From Agarophyton chilense (taxonomy: Eukaryota; Rhodophyta; Florideophyceae; Gracilariales; Gracilariaceae): 64,000 nt of DNA. A program made the translations under genes and the position numbers. Positions 44,253 to 53,955 of this stretch are shown here, in pieces. How positions within the stretch are numbered: the stretch's first letter is position 1; each line of letters begins with the position of its first letter. Location: NCBI GenBank assembly GCA_030374765.1, contig JARGXX010000113.1:558001-622000 (forward strand). The letters are read 5' to 3'. The notes under the pieces were generated by a model. The model did no database searches. It was given only the letters and a program-made list of their open reading frames with translations, and had not been told where the DNA came from.

Positions 44253-45156
44253 AGAATGATACAAGCGCGCATCAGCCGAACAATTAAACGGGACGACACC
44301 ATCGTGGTCTGCCTGCACCAACGCCATAAAGGCGAACAGGACACAGTCGGCGTAGTCCACTTGCATCATCTTTTGACCGAGCTGGTTCGAAACCAGAAGC
44401 TCCTCCGTATGGTACGCGATCACCGGCGGCTTTCGCACGGCGAGGTCGCGCGTCACGGTGGTACTTTGCCAAGCGGAAGGGCTGAGCACACACACAACGA
44501 GTCGGTCTTTTTTTTCCAAATGGAAGAACTAAGCATTGTGCCAGCAGAAAAAATAATTTGTCGAGGCTCGAATCAGACTCTCTCTTGCGTAATGATCACA
44601 CACCACTTTTCGAGATAACCAGTAGAGCTTCTAATACGGCGGCCCAAACATGATCAAACCGAGTGGATTGGAACCTACTGCTGGGAACCCGGGGTCCTCG
44701 CTCATCAATTGAACAGGCTCTGCAACCGCACCTGGTAATCCCGTTTGCCAACAGCCCGCACGAACGGCATGTCGCACTTCCCTTTCGTTTTTTCAACCCC
44801 CGCGCCAGTAGCTCCCCGACAATGGTTCCATTATTCCTGCCACGCTGCAGCGCTCGTCCGTTTCGGGTTCCTTGTTGCCATTTAGGACAAGAGGCGGCTC
44901 GCGAGAAGACGCCCGAACCACCGTGCGTCCACATACTGATGACAGTACTAGGCATAGTAGATCGCCGAAAACGGAAATAGCGTCTACTTCCTGAGCCCCA
45001 GATGCGCACGGTGATAGCGGTGATCGAACTCCTGTCCCAGTAGTGGAACCGATCGGAAAGAGACCAGCACGGGCGCATTCCTTGCTGCGCTACCAGGCGG
45101 AAACGACCCGCCTTAACCTGCCATACAGCCCGACTGTTGCGATATCTCCAACACAA

Positions 45157-46616
45157 CTACGGTCTTGGAGTCGCCGAAGTCTGAGTCCGAACAAACCAGA
45201 ACTTCGCACGCATTTTCTCCCATTTATACCAAAAGAACACCGAACGCAGGTCTCGAGTATATCTTAGCGGTGCGGACCGACCCACTCTGGGTCGCGAAAC
45301 GACCGTACGGGATTTATCGCCCTGGCACTCGCGCGCGCAAAGACCAAAGCGGGAGGTTCCTTCGTTGGTTGACACCAAACGGAAGTGGCCGTACTCACGC
45401 GCTTGAGTCTCCGATCGGCAGCGCCACACACGCTTTCCTCAGAATTTTCGCACGGTACGTCGAAGCCGACCTCTCTCGAGTGGACAGAAGTGCCGAATGG
45501 TCGCGATTAAACCGAACGGAATGAGCATCACAGCCGCACGGTTGGGAGGTTGCGCCGGCGCCGCTGAGGCTAGTGTCGTTTCTTCGCGAGGGCGCGAGAC
45601 CGAATGCCCTGATCGCCATGTGTTTGCAACCGCTGTGACATGCGTCCATTGCAGTTGCTCGCTCAGCATTATCGTTCGGAATCTTCCGACTGGCACAATC
45701 TCTCTCTCTCCTTCTTCCGCCCTCAAAAAACGGAGCGCTCTTTGTGAATGTGCTGTACAGTGAATGAACCGTGCGGTTGAGCGGTAATGGAATGTCGAAC
45801 GGGCGGTGGTATGGACAAGGCTGTTGGCAGCCCCCCGCTCACGTGGGGCTGCCGCCAGCCCGAACGGAAATGCCGAGGCTGGACATGTGGATGATGGGAT
45901 GGAAAGGAATTCCCCACTGTGGAACGGATGACGTAATAACGGGACGATTACAAATAGATGAACACAAATGCGGCTTTAATAGTTGTTTTATTTTTTGTTT
46001 AGAATAGGGTAGGCTTTAGGGTCTGAGCATCGGGGCCCCTTAGTACCCGAGCTCGGCCATCACCCTTGTCAGTAAACGGTAAGCACCCCTAGCCTTGCGC
46101 CTTCGTCGTCTGTGCAGATCAGCGGCTATTCCGAACGGTTTTAGTGCAGGTTTACAAGCCATACCTCTCCTCTGCACGTTCCTGAGCGTGCCTGGTGGCA
46201 GCGACCGCCCATTTTACCCACAGACAATCGGTGCTTCCGTGTGTACGCGTGGTACACTCACACACGACGCTCAACTGCTTGGTACAATCCTGCTTTTAAG
46301 AACTATCTCAAACAACCACATTATACAATGTCTACAAGAGTCCAAATTTCCACGGGACACCAAGACTCTACCGCTTCACATGATATACAAATACAATACG
46401 GACCCCCCATACTCCCAAAATTACCAGAACAGCTCGGTATGTCGTGACGGACGACAAAATGAAACCCGATTTGCACTTACACCCCGCCAAAATCACGACA
46501 TTCACTACTGATCAGGCTACCAGCCGACTAAGTTTGGTCATCGTAGCAACATATGGACAACATGTGGAACACTTCCTGTCGTACAATCACCTCTGGGGTT
46601 GCTACTGTCTTGTCTC
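45157..46616. other. Unassigned; possible E4 3' non-coding sequence
   Basis: No convincing gene is visible. Open frames of 60-138 codons overlap on both strands. The start (45157-45430) may still be the leader of aORF4, including TATAAAT on the minus strand near 45222-45228. The stretch 45950-46000 is T-rich. An E4 3' LTR is expected to the right, but no second copy exists in the window to define it. Confidence 0.3.
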
Positions 46617-46665
46617 GGGAGCGTAGTGACGCTCAACCGTAGGGAGCGTGTTGACGCTCAACCTT
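46617..46665 (+). repeat. Tandem pair of hairpin units
   Basis: Two consecutive 25-nt units GGGAGCGT(A/G)...GACGCTCAACC, each a 5-bp hairpin (AGCGT-AGTG-ACGCT at 46620-46633; AGCGT-GTTG-ACGCT at 46645-46658), directly before the hairpin-rich tract. Confidence 0.6.
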
Positions 46666-47450
46666 AGAAGGTAGACGTAGTAAACCTGGATGGTAACAGG
46701 GCACCGTGAAAACCCGCAGGGGCAAACGGCGGGGCAATTAGCCTATAACGCGTAGGTGAACGATGGTAGGCGTCGACGCACGGGAAAGCCTGTGTGGTAG
46801 TTGAGAAACTGTAGGACAATGCCCCCAAGGGGGAAAACCCACGAAGACGTCCGGATCTTCCTCTCACGAGGTAACCGGCGCGGTAGAGCCCTCCCAGGGA
46901 TCGGCGCGCAATGCCGGGTGTAAGCCGGAGCCGAACCGTCGCGACGGGCGCAGGGAGGCTGAAAGAAGCCGAGAATATCCGCCGAAGCGGTGCTTGCGTA
47001 TCCTCTGAGGAAGCAAAACCCACGAGAGTGGCGAGCACGACAGGTGTCAGTGCGAGCCGCAAGAGCGGGAATTGCCCAATGAAGGGGAGGAAAAGGGAAG
47101 GAAAATGGGAACGGAGGCAAGAGGGAGAGGTTGACCACGAGTCGCAAGAGGGGACTCGGGAATAGCCGGCACTGCCGGGTGTAGCAAACCGTATAAACGA
47201 GCGGAACCACGAAAGTGGGAATATATACCCAACACACGAAGGCTGCTTGAACGTCCAAGGGGGTTGGGAAGACGTGAACTACGGGAAATCCCTCCGTAAG
47301 GAGTTGTATATCCGCGCAGGCGGTTCGACCCAGAGCCAAGATCTGGAAGACCAAGATCACCCTTGTTGGGGAGACTTTACTGGACCGGCGGCCGCAAGGC
47401 CGGCGGCCTAAGTACTGTAGTCACCGTAGAATAGAATAAATAAAGTCTAT
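46666..47450 (+). other. GC-rich tract dense in small hairpins with GNRA-type loops
   Basis: On the plus strand: AGTT-GAGA-AACT (46799-46810), CCAC-GAGA-GTGG (47020-47031), CCAC-GAAA-GTGG (47207-47218, inside an outer GTATA/TATAC pair), CTCC-GTAA-GGAG (47292-47303) and GGCC-GCAA-GGCC (47390-47401). Other stems include CCGGC-ACT-GCCGG (47166-47178) and CGAGTC/GACTCG (47138-47158). Open frames on the minus strand (205 codons at 47360-46743) are Pro/Arg/Phe-rich and look accidental. It may be a structured RNA, a structured LTR of E4, or an intron-like ribozyme relic; no domain V-like element was found. Confidence 0.5.
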
Positions 47451-47699
47451 CCTAAATAGCTAAATGCCCGTCTAACAAAGGGGCCAATCGGGCGGCCACG
47501 TGTCGCGCGGGCGCTGCGGCCACGTGTATGGCACCCGGTCCCGCCGGTGCATCACCGGCGTTCCGGCCATCGCTGTGAAAACGGATTACTCCTACTCATA
47601 ACGAGGTTGCACGCCGGAGGCTCCGGAAAAAACTAAAGTCCCCAAAAAACCTCCCTGGAGGACGTTGCTCTTCAGAAACGATGAACCAAAAGGTATAGT
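47451..47699. other. Unassigned spacer
   Basis: No gene is seen. It contains a repeat of CGGCCACGTGT (47493-47503 and 47517-47527) and leads into the second copy of the dispersed repeat. Confidence 0.3.
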
Positions 47700-48090
47700 C
47701 GTGACCCAAGTGGTGCCTGTCTTTATCAGATTAGGATGGGGGAGGTGCAGTTCCCTATATGCAGTGGACTGCACTCTCCAGATCACCCGGGAGGTGCCAG
47801 CAAGGCACAGTCTCTGACCTAGTGTCAGAGACCTGGCCAGCACTGGCTACAGTGCCAGGTGGCCACTCCACTACTGTACTAAAATAAATATAATTACAAT
47901 TACAGGTACTAACAATTACTCAACCAGAAGGTACATGTCAACACTACACGTGGCTGAGAACACCTAGATGGTAGCTCGCCCGGAGCTGCGTGGCCGATGA
48001 TCCCTCGCATCCATCACCTACAGGGTCAATGTAGTATATTGACAATCTCAAAGGTCAGACCTTCTGCCACTATACGACACTTCGACATAT
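47700..48090 (+). repeat. Dispersed repeat, copy B (possible copia LTR)
   Basis: It matches 15110-15470 in the same orientation, and directly precedes a Ty1/copia RT relic on the same strand. That fits an LTR with most of the internal region deleted. Boundaries were not resolved. Confidence 0.6.
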
Positions 48091-48149
48091 AATCGGCATT
48101 TCTCGAAGAACCTTTCGTACATGAAAAGACGGTTTACATAAGACAACTT

Positions 48150-49375
48150 CCCAGACTTAAAGCCTCTTTCAAGCATAAGTATAAGTTTGTAAGACTAATC
48201 GGGAACTTGTATGGAAGCAAAACGGCCGGTCACACCTACCTATGAAAAAATACTGACCACCTAGTCTCTCTTGGTTGCAAACGATCACATGCCGATTCAT
48301 GCCTCTTTGTAGAATACCACCAACCGCATGCACTCAGTCTTACATGCATAACAGTGAACGACTTCAAAATCACATCATCGTCTACTGAGTATATAGACAC
48401 ATTCAACAAAAGTTCTTTGCTCCAAATACCGCGCCGTTAAACGCCTTTCCTTGCCAGTGAACTACCTAGGGTGGAACATGCTGAAATAAAACAAAAGAGA
48501 CATACAAATTTTCCCAGCCACTTCAAATAAGTTGCCTTTTTGAACTCATTGCACTGCGCAACTATAACCCCAAACTAACCCCCTTCATTGATGGCTTACC
48601 ACTGCACCACACATCCGCAGAAGACGAACAAATCAAACTCTCTACGAAAAAGTACCAGTCCATTTTAAGAGAACTACGCTACATCGTTGACTCAAACCGC
48701 CCCGATTTCTACTTCATAGTAAAAAAACTGGCAACTGCTCTCTCTAACCACAGAAATCTACACTAGACTACTCTCAAGCGTTCTTAAATACCTAAAAAAA
48801 CGCAACACAGCACGGTATCCTCATGTCACAAGCCACTTTAAAACTACGTGCACTTCATTCGCACAACTTAAATACGGTTTATTCGGACGCAAATCATGCT
48901 GTGGATGCCACAGACTGCGAATTTACATCATAATTCCTTCACTGTTTAAACAACATCCTTTTCTGTTGGTATGCTCGCAAACAGAACAGTACAGTTCTTT
49001 CTATGTGTGAAACAGAGTATGTTTTAGCATTTTCCGCCACAAAACAGCTGCTTTGGATTCAAACACTTTTATCTGAAATCTAAATGCTTTCAAATCAAGC
49101 TACTAAACTACGCATTGACAATAACTCCGCTATCAGTGTGCCCAAAAACACTGCCTCGGCAAAGAAAAGAAAGTGTATCAACTTAAGTTTCCATGAAATC
49201 CAACACGACATCAACAGGCACAATTTTGTACCAAAACACCTTCCATCCTTGAAAATGATCGCCGACTTGATGAATAAACCCTTCAAACGCCAAGTCTTCC
49301 AAGTATTAACGAACAAAAATGCTAGCCACCGCACATACCGCCTCAAGGGGAGTGTTATGTCTCTTACGAAACCAT
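48150..49375 (+). pseudogene. Ty1/copia pol relic (RT and RNase H)
   Basis: The plus strand near 48175-48490 reads RLIGNLYGSKTAGHTYL, HLVSLGCKRSHADSCLF, VNDFKITSSSTEYIDTF and the copia RT end (NYLGWNML). RNase H follows with YQSILRELRYIVDSNRPDF, LKYLKK, YSDANHAVDATDCEF and CETEYVLAFSATKQLLWIQ. Frame 49084-49377 has LRIDNNSAISVPKNTAS, KKRKCINLSFHEIQHDI and FVPKHLPSLKMIADLMNKP. Stops and frame changes occur throughout. Gag, protease and integrase are missing. Confidence 0.75.
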
Positions 49376-49639
49376 AAGTCTTAGAGACGCAATGTACGCT
49401 ACTCAAAATCATATTTCATCTCCCTTACACATCGTACACATGTAAAATGAACTGCCGGCGACTTAACATCGCTAGAACCACGATGTTGAAGTAAAGTGAG
49501 GGAACCAGGGTTCTGACCATCGCACTTAGATGCATATTTCAATGTCAAACAGAACCAAAAATACGGACAAACTGGAATATTTTCTGGAATAATATACAAG
49601 ACAAAGTTTGGAAACGCAACGACATACAACATAATAGAA

Positions 49640-50110
49640 TAGTATATCCTGAAGCAGCAAAGAGTTTTATACTTGTCTCATGGAGCAATAATTCTGGCTA
49701 TCACTGATGCCGATGATCACGGCTACAGATTGAAGATGGGTATGAGAGCAATTTCATCACATGATGGATTCAAACACATATTTCACATGGAATCTAAAGG
49801 ACTACTTGAAACTGTAACGACGTTACATTAGGGCAATGAATACCGTCTGAGACAAACAGTTTAATGAATAAGGTATTTTATTGAGTCAAAGGAGTTGGGC
49901 GGACTTAGATGGGTCCAAAGAAAAGCTAATATAGCAGATACACTCACGAAGAACAATCCATAGTCTCAAAAGCTTTTGAAATTAATAGCTCGGAGGGCAA
50001 TGTTACAGCTTCCAATGCACAAATCGTTTGCATTAGATAATAAATATTGGACATGAGTTACTTTAAAGGATTTGAAGCAACTGGGGGGTATGTTAGAGAT
50101 CAGGATAAGT
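49640..50110 (+). pseudogene. Second Ty1/copia RNase H fragment
   Basis: Plus-strand pieces ITDADDHGYRLKMGMRAISS and, at about 49895-50055, GLRWVQRKANIADTLTKNNP, then MLQLPMHKSFALDNKYW, match the end of a copia RNase H (W...ANIADxLTK..). It overlaps in content with the previous relic, so it is a separate insertion of a different copia copy. Confidence 0.65.
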
Positions 50111-50670
50111 AAGCTTGAATAACAAGGTTGTCGATCTTTTGAAACAGTGCTAGCAACACAAGAGACGAATCCAAAAGATACATCGACTAGACATCTAATT
50201 ACGAACGAAAAAGACATAAGTAGAACATATCCCCTCTCCGAAGATCATAAAAAGATAGAAGAGGGGAGCAGGCACTTGTCCTGAACCGCTGCCATCGCCT
50301 GATTGCCTCGTCTGCATAAGACCTACGACTCCATGAACGATTCGCACGCAACTCGTTCAATACCTATTCTTATAGCCTAATGTAAAACTACAAACGCGGT
50401 AGCAACTTGCCTTTTTCCTTAACCAGAGGTCTTCTTTCGTGTTTTGTGCCGTTCACTACAAGTTGATGATTTAGAAGCTGATTTGTATCATGATCGGGTG
50501 ATATTTTCTCGAACTTTGATTTACATTAATAGATCCTGAGAAGGATGGGTCAAACCTTTCCGACCTTACGAAAAAAGAGACAGCGGGAATGAGTCTCGTC
50601 AAAATCACGAGCAAGACCGCAGAACATGCATAAAGACTAGAGACGGAGTTTAACTTTTCATTTCAAAAGT
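50111..50670. other. Intergenic: edge between repeats and gene island
   Basis: No gene or repeat could be recognised. It contains the 3' flank of the phosphate transporter gene (which ends at 50671 on the minus strand). Confidence 0.5.
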
Positions 50671-52605
50671 TTACAGACGACCAGAGCAGGCAATACCTTC
50701 GAAGGCCTGAGCCTCGGAGTTGAACTGAAACAGTTCCTCACCCGGGCAATAGCTAAGGGGGCCATCACCACGGGTGAAGGCTTGTGGCGTGTAGATGAGG
50801 ACGGCATAGATGGCGGCGGACATGAGTCCGGTGAGGAGCACAGTGAACACCCATCCAACGCAAATGAAGAAGAACTGCTTCCAGTTGACGGTGGAAGTCT
50901 TGAACTCAACAAGACCGACACCCACGGTGGCACCGACCTGGCAATGAGTGGTAGAAACTGGGATACCAACGCTGGAGGCGATGAGCACTGTGATGGCGGC
51001 ACCGATCTCAATAGAGAAACCACGCGACGGCGTGAGCTTGGTGAGCTTCACACCAATGGCGATAATGATACGATAACCCCACATGGCGAGACCGGCAACG
51101 ATACCAGCACCACCGAGAGCGAGAATCCAAAGCGGCACGCTCTGTTTCTCGGACGCGTAACTGGCAGCGGCACCCGGACTGCAGGCGGTGTAGCAAGTGC
51201 CGTTGTCAACGAATTTGCCATCCTCATCGTACCTAGAGAACTCAGCGGACTTGGCATCAGAGGCTCCGCCTGACAAGAACGGGAAGGTGGTTTCGCAAGC
51301 GATGAACTCATCATCACCAAGCTTGCCACAGAAGGCGTCAAAGTCCGGAATACCGTCTTCCTCTTCGAACTCCTTCCCGTCAAGTTTCCCACCGGAGTAG
51401 ACACCGTCCTTCTCAAACTCGTTCTTGTTAACCTTGGAAATGATACCGTTATTCTTATACAACTGGTAGATGGAAGCAAATGGAGCAATGGCGTTGGCAA
51501 CGTCATTGCTACCATGGGCGAGGGCATCGAAAGCGGCGGTAAAGACCTGGACCCAGGAGAAAAGACGCTCGGTCTTCGGGTCAAATTTCTCGACATTGTC
51601 GTGCATGCGAATGACGTCCTCGTCAAGCTCCTCTTCGACGTTAAGGTTGATACCGACCTTCTTGAGGGCACCTTCCACCTTTTTTTTCTTCTCGGCTTCA
51701 GCAACGGCGAGCTCAGGGTTCTCAGCGAGCTCCTTTTGGCGTGCATCCCATCTGTTAACGTATTTCTTGGCAAGCGGAACAATGGTGAAGAAGGAGACGA
51801 AGGCAACAACGGCACCAGCACCGAGAGCGATTCCGATCGCCGCTCCGAGAGAAAGCTTCTTGCTGATATTGAAACGCTTGTCACCCTTGAAGATGATGAA
51901 GAAAATTGTGACGGAGAAGGTAATACCGTAGAAGAGCGGCATGAACAGGAGACCGGCCTTGAGGGGCTCCTTGCGGCGGAGGACAAGGGTACGGACGATC
52001 AAGAACATGATGATAGCGAGAATGGCTGAAAGCACAGGGGAGATGATCCAGGAGAGGATGACACCAACGAGACCATTGAGCTTGCCGAAGCCAGAACCGT
52101 CTGAGATCCAGACGACAGCCTCGCCACCACGGAAAGCGAGACCAACTCCAACGAGGGAGCCAATTATGGAATGGGTGGTGGAGACCGGGAGAGAAAAGTA
52201 GGTGGCGGCAACCAACCAGGTCGTGGCAGTGATGAGGGCAACCAGGAAACCAGTCATGAGAAGCTCCGGGCCGTTGGAAGTACCGCCAGAGTCGAGAGGG
52301 TTGAAAACATCAGCCTTGATAATCTTCTTGCGGACGGTATCAGTGACACCGCCACCGAGCAAAAGAGCACCAAGGAATTCCATCACGGCGGCAATAACGC
52401 AAGCCCACTTCAGGTCCAAAGAACCGGCACCGACAGAGGTAGCGAAGGCATTGGCTACATCATTTGCACCAATGCCCCAGGCCATTAAAAAGGCGAGAAT
52501 GCCACCAACGATCACAATCCATAGGTACTTTTGGACGGAGTCAATAACAACACCATCAGCGACCTTGTACATATCGAGCAGAGGCCAGTTGAAACCGTCA
52601 GCCAT
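50671..52605 (-). CDS. Inorganic phosphate transporter, PiT/Pho89 family
   Basis: 644 residues, ATG at 52605, no intron. PiT proteins import phosphate with Na+ or H+ across the plasma membrane. Two family signatures are present, GANDVANAF at residues 47-55 and GSNDVANAIAP at 365-375, as are the paired PVSTTH motifs near 140 and 549 that mark the inverted-repeat fold. About 10-12 hydrophobic segments are seen. A large charged loop at 281-350 is the usual cytosolic loop. A second hydrophilic insert at about 385-485 carries four Cys (426, 437, 471, 475) and precedes the last hydrophobic block; it is probably extracellular. Length is usual for eukaryotic PiT. Na+ versus H+ coupling cannot be read from sequence. 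Confidence 0.95.
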   Translation of the reverse strand: MADGFNWPLLDMYKVADGVVIDSVQKYLWIVIVGGILAFLMAWGIGANDVANAFATSVGAGSLDLKWACVIAAVMEFLGALLLGGGVTDTVRKKIIKADVFNPLDSGGTSNGPELLMTGFLVALITATTWLVAATYFSLPVSTTHSIIGSLVGVGLAFRGGEAVVWISDGSGFGKLNGLVGVILSWIISPVLSAILAIIMFLIVRTLVLRRKEPLKAGLLFMPLFYGITFSVTIFFIIFKGDKRFNISKKLSLGAAIGIALGAGAVVAFVSFFTIVPLAKKYVNRWDARQKELAENPELAVAEAEKKKKVEGALKKVGINLNVEEELDEDVIRMHDNVEKFDPKTERLFSWVQVFTAAFDALAHGSNDVANAIAPFASIYQLYKNNGIISKVNKNEFEKDGVYSGGKLDGKEFEEEDGIPDFDAFCGKLGDDEFIACETTFPFLSGGASDAKSAEFSRYDEDGKFVDNGTCYTACSPGAAASYASEKQSVPLWILALGGAGIVAGLAMWGYRIIIAIGVKLTKLTPSRGFSIEIGAAITVLIASSVGIPVSTTHCQVGATVGVGLVEFKTSTVNWKQFFFICVGWVFTVLLTGLMSAAIYAVLIYTPQAFTRGDGPLSYCPGEELFQFNSEAQAFEGIACSGRL

Positions 52606-53955
52606 GATGAAGTGATGTCTCGAAGAGCTCGGCTACTCCGGAGCGGATTGTGGCGCTGTCAATGCAAGAGTAAGTAGTTCATTGCTTAAGTACATTATCT
52701 GTAATACTCTATAAAAGAGAAATCGAAGATAATGTGACATAAAAACCAGTAAATTGATAAGGACTATGGTTTTGCTTGAAGCCCTTGTTCAGTGTTTCTG
52801 GGGACAGGTGAAATATTCAGTGCAAAGGGCACCCTTGAATTACCTCTGTTTGCCTTCAGCACCTAATGGGGACATGATGATCGGGTCTCTCAGATACTCC
52901 AACATAAGTGAGTTATCCTGAATAGTAAAGCATTCTTTGCATTCAAGATAGCCGTCTTTTCGTTCATGCGTCACGCTAACTTGAAAGGCATTATGGGACC
53001 AGGCATGTTGTCTCGATACTCATGGATGATGGATGAGCTAAAAGCTGGCCTCTATTCTTTTCTTGATTGTGACCCCTGAGAGACACTTTGACGTTAGCAA
53101 CGTCCGGTATCGCTTTTGAAATATCGAAGAATTGCATCAGCCTTTTGCAAGCTTAACTGAAAGATTCTCAAGATTCGGCCTTGTTCCTGACCGTCTGAAA
53201 ATTGTTTCAATCGAAATCCAGAAGCGTCGTCAATACAAAATGTTTTTGGGCCACATAGTTTTGTTGTTTTTTATTCTGCTGGGATAATTGAAGTGGAGCA
53301 GATTTGGGAAAACTTATGCCACCTCGAAAGCATCATGGGACACGGTGAGTTCTATGAAAATGACGTTGCTGTTTCGACAATAATTCTAGCATGAGACATG
53401 GAATGATACTCCATCCCCCAGAGAGAAATCAAATTTTGCAATATATTATGTATATACATACATATATATATATTGGGCCATTTGCGAGATTTCAAAAAAG
53501 CGAGTCAATTTGAGCTATCTTCCTTCGCAGTTTAAGCCAAGAATTTGAATAGAGGTGAAGATGTCTTCTATCAAAGTCATTCCTTGAAAACTGTGGATAG
53601 GGGAAAACTGAACACTGCAGATGCATTTCGTAGCAGAGGACAAAAGCGGCCGAAGAACGTCCGTTTACATGCCAATATCTCTGTACAAATTTTATCCTAA
53701 CTAGCTAGGAGGTAGTTGAATCCTTTAGACAGGGAAGCTAAAAGCTACTATTATAGCCTTTAAGGCATGAGCACTAAAGCAGAACAACTTCGGCGAAAGG
53801 ACAGGAGCAAAAAATGTGCAAGGCTACGCAAATGTGTCAAAAAAAGGGATATACATTTTACAGCGCGTCAAAAAGACCGCCGAGCGCTAATAAACAGCCG
53901 AAAGCCAAATTATCTTCTGACTGCTTCCAAGGACACAAGGGAGAAGTAATCCTTT
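52606..53955. other. Intergenic: promoter side of PiT gene, no gene seen
   Basis: About 1.35 kb between two minus-strand genes. It must contain the PiT promoter near 52606-52900 and the 3' end of the neighbour near 53950. A TA/CATA microsatellite lies at 53448-53473. Short open frames here lack coding character. Confidence 0.6.
53448..53473. repeat. TA-rich microsatellite
   Basis: TATGTATATACATACATATATATATAT-type simple repeat, 26 bp. Confidence 0.8.

Larger units (their letters stand above)
42282..45156 (-). pseudogene. aORF4: extra gene antisense to E4 pol, unknown function (broken)
   Basis: Minus-strand pieces follow aORF1 in order. Near 44965-44930 CHQYVDARWF stands for CHMYLDARRF. Frame 44519-43977 has PPVIAYHTEELLVSNQ for PSVVAYHSSQLMGADN. 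Frame 44253-43738 has NWTKGPWFLWYDYNEDSF for EWGKTLGFFWYDCDTDSY, with a long tail. Frames 43176-42781 and 42860-42282 give the helical and Pro/Gly/Ser-rich end. A G-rich run at 44209-44252, an AT-rich stretch with a hairpin at 43380-43600 and frameshifts break it. The gene converges on the E4 chromodomain, exactly as in E1 and E2. A TATAAAT lies about 70 nt upstream of the 45156 end. Function unknown. Confidence 0.65.

Noticed and set aside
46743-47360. 205-codon minus-strand open frame
   Set aside because: Pro/Arg/Phe-rich composition is that of GC-rich structured sequence read in a chance frame; no domain, and the plus strand has a dense hairpin pattern that explains the bias.
46666-47450. 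Group II intron
   Set aside because: GNRA hairpins suggested it, but I found no domain V-like hairpin with its conserved triad, no clear GUGYG start and no reverse transcriptase, so only a structured tract is reported.
51048-51986. 312-codon minus-strand frame inside the phosphate transporter
   Set aside because: Shadow frame of the PiT gene, Ser/Arg/Pro-rich because of codon bias.
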